Shown here one piece after another: positions 55,189 to 62,633 of a stretch of DNA of 64,000 nucleotides. The notes under the pieces are model-generated. The model did not search any database, was not told the origin of the DNA, and was given only the letters and a program-made list of their open reading frames with translations. Source of the DNA: an uncultured Clostridia bacterium (GTDB lineage Bacteria; Bacillota; Clostridia; TANB77; CAG-508); assembly GCA_948891265.1 (NCBI GenBank), contig CAQUBD010000001.1, forward strand, positions 85,904 through 149,903, given 5' to 3'. The stretch's first letter is position 1, and each line of letters begins with the position of its first letter. The translations under genes were made by a program, and so were the position numbers.

Positions 55189-56724
55189 ATGAATGAAATT
55201 ATAGATGAAAGAGTACAGAAAATATGCAAAGAATTCGATAGTGCATTTGATGATAAAGATTTAGAGAGAATAAAAAGTAATCGTGAAGTTGCTATTGAGT
55301 TATTAAATGAACAATTAGATGATATATCAAAATGTAAATTATATTATTCAATTGGAACAGCTTGTAGTGATTATATTCAAGTTGGAAATAAAAATATTTC
55401 TTTTGAAGAAAGAGAAAATAATTTGGAAAAATCTTTTTTTTATTTGAGAAGAGCTATTGATATTATTGAAGAAAAAGATATACCAAGTCAAATATCAATA
55501 ATTGCATATACAAATTTAGGAAATTTATTTGATGAAGTCAATAGACGAAATGAAGGAATAGAATGCTATAAGAAAGCTTTAAAAATATATCCTGAATTTG
55601 CTATGGCTAATGGTAATTTAGGAATAGCAATATTCTTATATTCTAGAATTATATATGATAATTCACATCAAGTTATTTTAGACCACGAAGCATATAAATA
55701 TTTGAAAAAATCATTTAAAGATAAAATAAACTTATTTGATTATGCAGAAAATGAGTTTAGTAATTATTGTATTAGAATAGAAAAAATGTATACAAAGGAG
55801 TTTTTAGATAGTGATTTAATTTTAGAAGACTTTCCAGTTTTAGATGAAGAAGAGAAAAAATATAGACAATGGTGTGCAAATAATAATTTATTTTTAAATC
55901 CTTTAAATGATATTTTGACTGATAATATTGCTTGGAATGATATTCTCCACTTACCCAATATGATTATGTCTGTAAAAGAAGAACAAAAAATGCGTTTTTT
56001 TGGATTAATGAATGAAATAAAACAAGAGTATATATCTTCTAGGTATCTTTTTTATGAAGCTGTTCAACCTAGAGAAATGGAACACTTTTCTGATAGAGGG
56101 AATTATTTAGTAGATGCATTTGATTTTTCGACATATTCTATTTATAATTACAAAATGAGAATGACTTTTAGAAGTTTATATTCTATATTAGACAAAGTAG
56201 CATTTTTTTTGAATGAGTATTTTGAAATTGGAATAAAAGAACGTGATATTAACTATAAAAGTATATGGTATGCTTCAAAGAAAAGTAAAAACAAAATTAT
56301 ATATGATTATAAAAATCCACTACAAAAATTTTTGAAAAATAATTGGGGATTATATGGAATTTATTGGATATGTAAAGATTTTATGGAAAGTAAAAAAACA
56401 TCTACAAATCCTAAAATAACTGAAATCAGTAAAATACGAAATTCTTTGGAACACAAGTATTTAAAAACAATTCTTCCTATGGGAGCGGAAAAAATTTTAA
56501 AAGTTAAGCAAGATAAATTTGACGATAAATTAGCTTTTTATATTTCAACTGAAGAATTGTATGATATTGTATTATTTCTTTTAAAAACTATACGTTCTTT
56601 GATTATTAATCTTATATGTTGCATTAATATTGAAGAAAATAAAAAATATGAAAAGGAAATAAAAAAGTATAAATTTATTCCGCCTTTAAATACATATCCA
56701 ATAGATGATAGTTTAAGATTTTAA
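55189..56724 (+). CDS. TPR-HEPN protein, LA2681-like
   Basis: 511 residues. TPR-like helices at about 20-170 (YTNLGNLFDEVNRRNEGIECYKKALKIYPEFAMANGNLGIAI), an unknown middle, and a C-terminal all-helical region with RNSLEHKYLK, the Rx4H motif of HEPN ribonucleases. Layout matches LA2681-type HEPN proteins. HEPN proteins commonly act as RNases in abortive infection and toxin-antitoxin systems; I infer a defence or toxin role from family, mobile context and the XRE gene upstream. ATG has GGAG upstream at 10 bases. Confidence 0.78.
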   Translation: MNEIIDERVQKICKEFDSAFDDKDLERIKSNREVAIELLNEQLDDISKCKLYYSIGTACSDYIQVGNKNISFEERENNLEKSFFYLRRAIDIIEEKDIPSQISIIAYTNLGNLFDEVNRRNEGIECYKKALKIYPEFAMANGNLGIAIFLYSRIIYDNSHQVILDHEAYKYLKKSFKDKINLFDYAENEFSNYCIRIEKMYTKEFLDSDLILEDFPVLDEEEKKYRQWCANNNLFLNPLNDILTDNIAWNDILHLPNMIMSVKEEQKMRFFGLMNEIKQEYISSRYLFYEAVQPREMEHFSDRGNYLVDAFDFSTYSIYNYKMRMTFRSLYSILDKVAFFLNEYFEIGIKERDINYKSIWYASKKSKNKIIYDYKNPLQKFLKNNWGLYGIYWICKDFMESKKTSTNPKITEISKIRNSLEHKYLKTILPMGAEKILKVKQDKFDDKLAFYISTEELYDIVLFLLKTIRSLIINLICCINIEENKKYEKEIKKYKFIPPLNTYPIDDSLRF

Positions 56725-56773
56725 AATACTAATAAAAAGTAAATATAATATAAATTTGAAAGAGTGATAAATT

Positions 56774-57283
56774 ATGGAAAATCTTATAGTTAGAAATATT
56801 GAAGAAAAAGATATTCCAAGTGTTGTAGATATTCAAATAGATGGTTGGAAATCAGCATATAAAGGAATAGTTGATAATAATATTTTAAATTCAATGAACA
56901 GAAATGAAAGAATTGAAAAAAGAAAAAATGATTATAAACAAAATGGTTTTATAGTTGCAGAATTAAATAATCAAATAGTTGGATTTTGTAGATATATTGA
57001 TAGTAATAAATTTACAACAAATATATCAAATATAGATTGTGAATTATTAGCACTATATGTTAAGCCAAACTTAAAATATAATGGTATAGGAACAAGACTA
57101 TTTCAATTTGTTAAAAATGAGTTTAAAAGCAAAAATAAAACAAAAATGATATTATGGTGTTTAAAAGATAATGAGCCATCTAAAAGATTTTATACTAAAA
57201 TGGGTGGAGAAATTGTTAAGGAAAGAACAATAAAAATAGGAGAAAAAGAATATTTAGAAGTTGGATTTATATATAGTATTTAA
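56774..57283 (+). CDS. GNAT-family N-acetyltransferase
   Basis: 169 residues. N-terminal VRNIEEKDIPSVVDIQIDGWKSAYKGIV is typical of GNATs acting on small molecules or protein ends; LLALYVKPNLKYNGIGTRLFQFV is the acetyl-CoA binding motif A (RxxGxG/A variant, here KYNGIG), followed by NEPSKRFYTKMGGE. Substrate unknown. AAAGAGTG before ATG; 50 bases after the HEPN gene. Confidence 0.85.
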   Translation: MENLIVRNIEEKDIPSVVDIQIDGWKSAYKGIVDNNILNSMNRNERIEKRKNDYKQNGFIVAELNNQIVGFCRYIDSNKFTTNISNIDCELLALYVKPNLKYNGIGTRLFQFVKNEFKSKNKTKMILWCLKDNEPSKRFYTKMGGEIVKERTIKIGEKEYLEVGFIYSI

Positions 57284-57315
57284 TTAGAAAATTATAAGTT
57301 ATGGAGGAAAAAGGA

Positions 57316-57934
57316 ATGAAAGAAGTAAAACCACAACAAACTAAAAGAGCAAAAGCTTATGAATTATGGATGAAAGCTCCAAATCCAATGGTAACATTTT
57401 TTAAAAGATTAGATGTAACACCTTTAGTTAATACAAGTAAAAGAAAAAAATTGAAATTTAATATGTTGCTAGATTATTGTATTGGTAAATCTGCTTCTAG
57501 TATTGAAGAATTTTACTTGTTGCCAGTAGGAGATAAACTAATTCATTATGATACTATTGCTGTAAATACTATTGTAAAAAATAAAGATGGCGAAGTAAGT
57601 TCTTGTGATATATTATATACTGGTGATTTAGATAAATATAATAAAGATTATTTGAAATATACACGGAGAAGTAGCTAAAACTTGTACAGATAGAGATTTA
57701 ACTGATAGTATGGTAATTGGTACATCTGCAATTATAGATACCGAACTAGATGGAGCTGTTGGAATGAATAGTGGAATTTTTAATAATCCATTTATAATAT
57801 GGGGCAAATATGAAAAGAAACTTTTTAAATATTATCTTTTAATTTCATTTCAATACCACCATACTCAAATGGACGGTGCTCACGCTGGTAGATTTTTAGC
57901 TAATTTACAAAAAGAAATAGATAGTTTTAAATAA
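57316..57934 (+). pseudogene. chloramphenicol-acetyltransferase-like gene, frameshifted
   Basis: Two frames together cover a CAT-type protein of about 205 residues. The first (57316-57678) has KRAKAYELWMKAPNPMVTFFKRLDVTPL; the second (from about 57659 to 57934) reads IHGEVAKTCTDRDLTDSM and ends with HHTQMDGAHAGRFLANLQ, including the catalytic HHxxxDG. They are joined by a net one-base shift near 57655-57662. Without correction the product lacks the active-site half. ATG after GGAGGAAAAAGG. Whether it is a true mutation or a sequencing error needs read support. Confidence 0.75.
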
Positions 57935-57975
57935 CATATTATAAAATATTAGACAGATAATAATTGGAAAGTGAG

Positions 57976-58635
57976 ATGATTAGCATAGAAGAATTAGAAG
58001 TAAATAAAAAGGAAATTGAAGTATTAACACTTTTTTATAATAGATTTTATGATTTATATGATGAAATAGTTGATGATAATTTTATAAGAGAAAATGAAAA
58101 TATACGCTTTTTAAAATTAAGAGAAGCTTTTTCTGTATATAAAGAGTTATTAAGTTATGAGCCAATAAAATATTATATTGAATGGATGAAACAAGGCGGA
58201 AGGCCTCCTTTAGAAGGTATTATTGCAGATGATGTATTTAGCTTTATAAGAAATTTGTTATTACATTTTCCAATTTTTAATACTTGGAATGAAGTATATA
58301 TAAATAAGAACTTAGCTACTTGGAGTAAAGTTGGACAAATTGATAAATTTTTAAATAAGTGTATTAATATAAAAATTGATGGCGAAAGTAAAGTCAATTA
58401 TAGAATATGGGAAGAAGAAAAAAAGAAGATGACATATTTTTCTGTTAATTTTCCAGAAAAATATGAGGATAATGATATTTATTTAAAAGATTTAATCTCT
58501 GAAGAAGTAGGTATGAAATTTTGTATGGCTTTGATGAGAGAAATATTAGATAAACAAGTAGTAAATGCAGATAGACCAAAAATAAAGATTATGTCTCAAG
58601 TATATGTACCTTTAAAGCAAAACGACATTAAATAA
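57976..58635 (+). CDS. unknown protein with an Rx4H (HEPN-like) motif
   Basis: 219 residues from ATG 57976 (GGAAAGTGAG just upstream; a TTG at 57964 is less likely). Mostly helical: FYNRFYDLYDEIVDDNFI, then QGGRPPLEGIIADDVFSF, and IRNLLLHFPIFNTWNEVYI where RNLLLH fits Rx4H. The second half (MTYFSVNFPEKYEDNDIYLKDL) is not recognised. It may be a second HEPN-type RNase on the element, or the match may be chance. Followed by a strong terminator. Confidence 0.65.
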   Translation: MISIEELEVNKKEIEVLTLFYNRFYDLYDEIVDDNFIRENENIRFLKLREAFSVYKELLSYEPIKYYIEWMKQGGRPPLEGIIADDVFSFIRNLLLHFPIFNTWNEVYINKNLATWSKVGQIDKFLNKCINIKIDGESKVNYRIWEEEKKKMTYFSVNFPEKYEDNDIYLKDLISEEVGMKFCMALMREILDKQVVNADRPKIKIMSQVYVPLKQNDIK

Positions 58636-58642
58636 ATTACAA

Positions 58643-58679
58643 AATATAGATTAGTTTTAATGACTAATCTATATTTTTT
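58643..58679 (+). terminator. terminator after the Rx4H gene
   Basis: AATATAGATTAGT-TTTAATG-ACTAATCTATATTTTTT: near-perfect stem and T-run. Confidence 0.9.
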
Positions 58680-58711
58680 GAAAAAAGAATTTATTATAGT
58701 AAACAAGAGTA

Positions 58712-58740
58712 TTGACAATAATTTTTTAATTTTCTAAACT
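58712..58740 (+). promoter_or_regulatory. promoter of the C45-type hydrolase gene
   Basis: TTGACA (58712-58717), 17-base spacer, TAAACT (58735-58740). Confidence 0.7.
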
Positions 58741-58788
58741 AAAATTAGTAAGTGCTTACAAGAAATTTTAAAGGAGATAAAATTAAAA

Positions 58789-59796
58789 ATGTATCACGGA
58801 AGATTTAAAGGAACTCATTATAATGCAGGTTATAAATGGGGAGAATTATTATATAAAAATAATAATGTTATAAGTAATAAACACACTTTTATTATTACAA
58901 AAGAAAGAAAAAACTTTGCAAAACAATGCTTACCTATTTATGAAAAATATTATCCAGAAATTCTAGAAGAAATTAGAGGTATTGCAGATGGACAAAAAAG
59001 TTCTTATGAAGATTTATATACCTTTCTATTAAGTATGTATTGTTTTGAATTTGATAATCATTGTACTTGTTTAGCTATGAAAAATGAAAGCAATATAATT
59101 TTGGGAAGAAATAGTGATTTTTTAGTAAGTATAGAAAACTTATATATGAACTGTTTATATAAATTGGAAAATAGTTATGCTTTCAATGGAAACACTACTG
59201 CTTTTGTAGAAATGGAAGATGGAATAAACGAGTATGGATTAGCAGTTGGTTTGACATTTATATACCCTAAAATAATAAAAGCGGGTTTTAATGCTGGTAT
59301 GTTAGTAAGATATTTGCTTGAAAAGTGTAAAACTACAAATGAAGCAATAGAAATATTAAAAGTTTTGCCAATAGCTTCACAACAGACTTTAACTATTGCA
59401 GACAGTACAGGCAATATTGTAATTGTAGAGTGTAATGCAGAAAATATAGAAATAATAAAATCTAATAAAGATGGTAATTTTGTAACAACAGCTAACGAAT
59501 TTAATTCAAATAGTATGAAAGAATATAATAATTATAATGTAGATAATTGGAGAGCAGAAGAAAGATATATTAGTTCATACAATGCTTTGAAAGAAAATAA
59601 TCATAACTTTTCAATTGAATTAACAAAAGATATTCTATCAGGAAAATATGGTTTTATGTGCCAATATGATAGGAAAACAAATGCAGATACAGTTTGGTCT
59701 GTAATATATGATATTAAGAATAAGAAAATTTATCGAGTTGAAGGAAATCCAAATCGAAAACACTTTAAAGAAGATACTAGATTAAAATTCAAATAG
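58789..59796 (+). CDS. C45-family NTN hydrolase (acyl-CoA:6-APA acyltransferase-like)
   Basis: 335 residues. N-terminal MYHGRFKGTHYNAGYKWGELL and EEIRGIADG, then CTCLAMKNESNIILGRNSDF: in this family autocleavage before a Cys in such a segment frees the nucleophile (about residue 98-100), with GRNSDF/W as partner motif. EDGINEYGLAVGLTF and TTANEFNS are also typical. Likely hydrolyses or transfers an acyl group on a small amide; substrate unknown. AAGGAG upstream. Own promoter, no signal peptide. Confidence 0.85.
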   Translation: MYHGRFKGTHYNAGYKWGELLYKNNNVISNKHTFIITKERKNFAKQCLPIYEKYYPEILEEIRGIADGQKSSYEDLYTFLLSMYCFEFDNHCTCLAMKNESNIILGRNSDFLVSIENLYMNCLYKLENSYAFNGNTTAFVEMEDGINEYGLAVGLTFIYPKIIKAGFNAGMLVRYLLEKCKTTNEAIEILKVLPIASQQTLTIADSTGNIVIVECNAENIEIIKSNKDGNFVTTANEFNSNSMKEYNNYNVDNWRAEERYISSYNALKENNHNFSIELTKDILSGKYGFMCQYDRKTNADTVWSVIYDIKNKKIYRVEGNPNRKHFKEDTRLKFK

Positions 59797-59856
59797 GTGC
59801 AGAAATTTTTGAAAAAATCTAATTTGACAATATAAAGAAAAGTGTGTATAATAAAA

Positions 59857-59945
59857 ATAGGAAGTGAACATACAGAAATGTATGTTGCCACATAGATATG
59901 ACAAACACTACATTGCCGTCCAAAGCAAAATGTAGTGTTTTTATT
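59857..59945 (+). ncRNA. putative antisense antitoxin RNA (type I system)
   Basis: Promoter TTGACA (59824-59829), 17 bases, TATAAT (59847-59852). A short RNA of about 85 nt would start near 59858 and end at the hairpin AAACACTACATT...AATGTAGTGTTTTT (59903-59942). It contains no real frame and converges on the small hydrophobic-peptide gene, sharing its 3' terminator hairpin, as in Fst/par-type and related systems. Confidence 0.6.
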
Positions 59946-60049
59946 TATTCCTTATTAGTCCAAATTATGTATATAACTGTCAATAAGGCTACGTTTATAG
60001 TTGCTGAAATCATAAATCCTATGATTAAGAATAGTAAAAATTCTACCAT
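59945..60049 (-). CDS. small hydrophobic peptide, probable type I toxin
   Basis: 34 residues: MVEFLLFLIIGFMISATINV, then ALLTVIYIIWTNKE. One membrane helix with a short charged tail, the shape of holin-like/TxpA-type toxins. GAGGTGGTG lies before ATG. Its 5' leader (60050-60128) has the stem CATAGC-CTTTT-GCTATG that could limit translation. Confidence 0.65.
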   Translation of the reverse strand: MVEFLLFLIIGFMISATINVALLTVIYIIWTNKE

Positions 60050-60135
60050 AAACACCACCTCACTTTCTCATAGCAAAAGGCTATGAAGTAAAGTGGCAAC
60101 ACACATCTGCTTTTAGTTCATTTCCTATGAAAAGC

Positions 60136-60164
60136 ATTATATAGTATAATTGTTTGAAATTCAA
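60136..60164 (-). promoter_or_regulatory. promoter of the toxin-like gene
   Basis: On the minus strand TTGAAT (60164-60159), 17-base spacer, TATAAT (60141-60136). The transcript would begin near 60129 with ATAGGAAATGAAC, almost the same start as the antisense RNA (ATAGGAAGTGAAC). Confidence 0.65.
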
Positions 60165-60175
60165 TAAAAACAAAT

Positions 60176-61126
60176 TTATTTTTCAATATTCTTAACAAAA
60201 TTATCAACTAATCTCTTAAAAGTATCTAAAGGAAAATTAAAAAGATGTTTTACTACTTCAAAAGTTTTATTTATGTAATTCTTCAATTTGCGATTTTCTC
60301 TTTTTAATTCTTGATTTTCATATTGCAAATCAGCATTTTGCTTTTGTAATTTATTCATTGTTTCTATTGCATTATAAGACTTACTTAAATGCAATTTTAG
60401 TCTATTTACATATTTAACTAATTCTTTATTCTGTGCTAAAACTAAAGTTGTATTTTTTATTTCTAATGGTTGTATTTCTTCTTGTGTCAATTCATATTTT
60501 ATATTTTCGTAATTAGTAACTTGCTTTAACTTTTCTGTACTTAAATGCTCAACTTCTCGTTCTTTGCCACGTTCCAAATCAAAGCCATTTTCAGTAATAT
60601 ATTTATAGAAGTTATCTTGTAATTTTTTGTAACTGTCTTTGCCTTTCCAATACTCACTACAAGCAATTTTTTTGACTTGATTTCCGTTCTTTTCTTTAGT
60701 TTGAATAACTGGAACAAATACTAAATGTAAATGTGGTGTGCTTTCGTCTAAATGAACTTTTGCAGATAAAATATATTGTTCTCCTAGATTTTTATAATTT
60801 GCAACAAAATTATAGGCAGTTTGAAAATATCTTTTTGTTTCTTCTTTGCCAATTTTTTCAAAAAATTCCTTATCAGAAGTAATGATAAATTCACAAGCTA
60901 AATTAGTATAACTTGTTATTCTGCATTTTAAATTATTATTTTTTATCAATTCGTTAATAGCTTTTGAGTAGGTAGTGTTGCATTGCTTAATTGAGTAATT
61001 TTTTATAGAATTATTTTTGTTAATGTCTTTATTAGAATAGTTTGTATTTTTTCTTTCGTTATGTTTGTATAATCCCGCAAGATTATCTTTTTTGTAGTTA
61101 ACATTTCTAATTATTGCATAACTCAT
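60176..61126 (-). CDS. mobV: MobV-family relaxase (Mob_Pre)
   Basis: 316 residues, short for the family (often 400-500). MSYAIIRNVNYKKDNLAGLYKHNERK is the MobV N-terminal motif and HLDESTPHLHLVFVP (HxDExxPHxH) the metal/catalytic motif. The C-terminal third is coiled coil (NADLQYENQELKRENRKLKN). Nicks at oriT to start mobilisation by a helper conjugation system. AAAGGA before ATG. Upstream is a hairpin-rich region, likely oriT. Confidence 0.93.
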   Translation of the reverse strand: MSYAIIRNVNYKKDNLAGLYKHNERKNTNYSNKDINKNNSIKNYSIKQCNTTYSKAINELIKNNNLKCRITSYTNLACEFIITSDKEFFEKIGKEETKRYFQTAYNFVANYKNLGEQYILSAKVHLDESTPHLHLVFVPVIQTKEKNGNQVKKIACSEYWKGKDSYKKLQDNFYKYITENGFDLERGKEREVEHLSTEKLKQVTNYENIKYELTQEEIQPLEIKNTTLVLAQNKELVKYVNRLKLHLSKSYNAIETMNKLQKQNADLQYENQELKRENRKLKNYINKTFEVVKHLFNFPLDTFKRLVDNFVKNIEK

Positions 61127-61131
61127 TTTTT

Positions 61132-61173
61132 CTATTCCTTTTCTTTTAAGATAGCCTTCGTAGGCTCAAGCAA
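61132..61173 (-). CDS. possible 13-codon leader peptide of mobV
   Basis: A TTG start follows an excellent AAAGGAGG (about 61182-61189, minus strand). The frame encodes MLEPTKAILKEKE and stops five bases before the mobV ATG; AGCC-TTCGTA-GGCT can form within it. It would couple or attenuate mobV translation. Confidence 0.35.
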   Translation of the reverse strand: MLEPTKAILKEKE

Positions 61174-61213
61174 AATAAATACCTCCTTTGATTTTTCTAT
61201 ATATAACTTTCTT

Positions 61214-61395
61214 GAAGTTCTAACACACTAGAACTTCACAGAAGTTCCGTGCGATTAAGGACAACTAAAGTTTTCCTTAATAATCCTTTTATACACGATT
61301 AAATATTTAATCGTGTTATAACAATATTTGCACATTGTTATAAGGTAGTTTAGGTTGATAGCTAAACTATTGAGAAACCTTACTCGGTTTCTCAA
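61214..61395. repeat. array of six adjacent hairpins, probable oriT region
   Basis: In order: GAAGTTCT/AGAACTTC (61214-61237, with a third GAAGTTC at 61241 giving an alternative stem); ATTAAGGA/TCCTTAAT (61254-61281); ACACGATTAAAT/ATTTAATCGTGT (61293-61316); TTATAACAAT/ATTGTTATAA (61316-61343); TAGTTTAG/CTAAACTA (61346-61369); TTGAGAAACC/GGTTTCTCAA (61370-61395). All arms are perfect and most loops are 6-12 bases. Position between relaxase and attR fits oriT. The rest of this 715-base gap holds another AT-rich stem (about 61413-61450) and attR. Confidence 0.7.
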
Positions 61396-61569
61396 ACTCT
61401 TCCACGAAACTACATAAAAATATCAAAATAGAATTTTGACATTTTTATATAGTCTAAATACTGTATTTTCAGTAAAAATCACTATTGTTAATTTATTTTA
61501 ATTTTTTCTACTTAAACACAAAGCTAAACAAAAGTGAAATAAATGGCTATATATAAACAAGTAGTCTAT

Positions 61570-61582
61570 CCCCCGCAACCAA
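61570..61582. other. attR core
   Basis: CCCCCGCAACCAA, exact copy of the tRNA-fMet end at 50129-50141. Confidence 0.85.
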
Positions 61583-61591
61583 AGAATTAAG

Positions 61592-61624
61592 AAGCATTTG
61601 CTAGATTTAAGCAAGTGCTTTTTT
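61592..61624 (+). terminator. former tRNA-fMet terminator, now beyond attR
   Basis: AAGCATTTGCT-N7-AGCAAGTGCTT followed by TTTT, nine bases after the attR core. Confidence 0.75.
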
Positions 61625-61692
61625 GATGTGTTTTTAGGCAAAATTGTCACACTTTGGTCACACTTAGGGCGAGACTTGGCGTAGCTGGGCAA
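61625..61692 (-). pseudogene. possible C-terminal remnant of an older integrase
   Basis: The minus strand reads AKSRPKCDQSVTILPKNTSKKH, which resembles the tails of tyrosine integrases whose genes end at a tRNA attachment site. Nothing of the catalytic domain remains. Recognition is weak and based on memory of such tails. Confidence 0.3.
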
Positions 61693-61842
61693 GTTTTAGC
61701 AAAGAATTGGTTTAAGAAATTTACCGAAAGTGCTATAATAAAGAAAATAGAGCTCAAAAGATAGTAATTCACATTTTACTAATGACTTTCAATAAGATAA
61801 AAACTTGTTTTTACAAGTAAATAAAGAAAGGAGGTGTAAAAT

Positions 61843-62064
61843 ATGAAGAATACAAAATTTGAAGAACTTAACGAATACCAAAGAAAAAGATTAGAGACTG
61901 CAGAGGAATGTGCAAATGATATAAAAAAATATGAAGAACAAACCGAAAAAACAGTTAGTCCAAAAGTAAGAAAGTTTATTCTAGATATGTACCTATTTGG
62001 ATTAGAACATGATTTATCAAAAGATCAAGTATTCGAAATGTATGAAAAACAATTATTGAAATAA
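61843..62064 (+). CDS. unknown small helical protein (73 residues)
   Basis: Begins MKNTKFEELNEYQRKRLETA with a perfect AAAGGAGGTG upstream. Charged and helical throughout, no cysteine pairs. Followed after 21 bases by another small unknown gene; both look like phage or island genes. No family recognised. Confidence 0.7.
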   Translation: MKNTKFEELNEYQRKRLETAEECANDIKKYEEQTEKTVSPKVRKFILDMYLFGLEHDLSKDQVFEMYEKQLLK

Positions 62065-62085
62065 AATGGAAGAGGTGGTTTTATA

Positions 62086-62454
62086 ATGGAAAATTTGGAA
62101 AATGAAAGTTTGGATAAATTAGAATATGCACAATGTAAATTGGATAATATTACAAAAATGTTATTTTACATATATGAAGATTATTATGCTGCACAAAAAG
62201 ATGATTTATATACAAAAGCAAATAATTACGATAGATTAGAAAATTTTTTGATAAATATTCATTCATTACTATTTAATCAATGTGAAGAAATGAGAGAGTT
62301 TATAGATAAAGTATATGAAGAAAAAAGAAGAATTAAATTAGAAAATTCAGAAATTGAAACAATACCTTTTTATAATGAAGAAAAAAACAAAATTGAGAAT
62401 ATACCAGTTTATAATAGTATCAAAATGGTAAATGGTAAGATAGTATATAGTTAA
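62086..62454 (+). CDS. unknown protein (122 residues)
   Basis: Begins MENLENESLDKLEYAQCKLD; helical N-terminal 85 residues, then a short repeat-like end (ETIPFYNEEKNKIENIPVYNS). AGAGGTGG before ATG. In one unit with the preceding gene. No function assigned. Confidence 0.65.
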   Translation: MENLENESLDKLEYAQCKLDNITKMLFYIYEDYYAAQKDDLYTKANNYDRLENFLINIHSLLFNQCEEMREFIDKVYEEKRRIKLENSEIETIPFYNEEKNKIENIPVYNSIKMVNGKIVYS

Positions 62455-62568
62455 GTTTTATAAAAGATTTAAAATTACAATAGATAATGAAGTATAAAAA
62501 AAAATATATAATAGAAATATAAACTACCGTATATGGAATAATAAAATATAATTACTTTATTTTTTGTG

Positions 62569-62617
62569 TTGACAACATTGTATCACTGTGATACAATAAA
62601 TGTATTGAAACAATACA
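62569..62617 (+). promoter_or_regulatory. promoter with two palindromic operators
   Basis: TTGACA (62569-62574), 17 bases, TACAAT (62592-62597). A perfect palindrome with arms ATTGTATCAC/GTGATACAAT (62577-62597) fills the spacer and -10 box; a second, TGTATTG-AAA-CAATACA (62601-62617), covers the transcription start. The gene directly downstream encodes a HTH protein, so self-repression is likely. Confidence 0.75.
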
Positions 62618-62633
62618 AAAAAGGAGAAATAAT

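Noticed and set aside
61498..61692. 64-residue minus-strand frame crossing attR
   Set aside because: It runs through a terminator and the attachment core; at most its first part is an old integrase tail, so it is not called as a gene.
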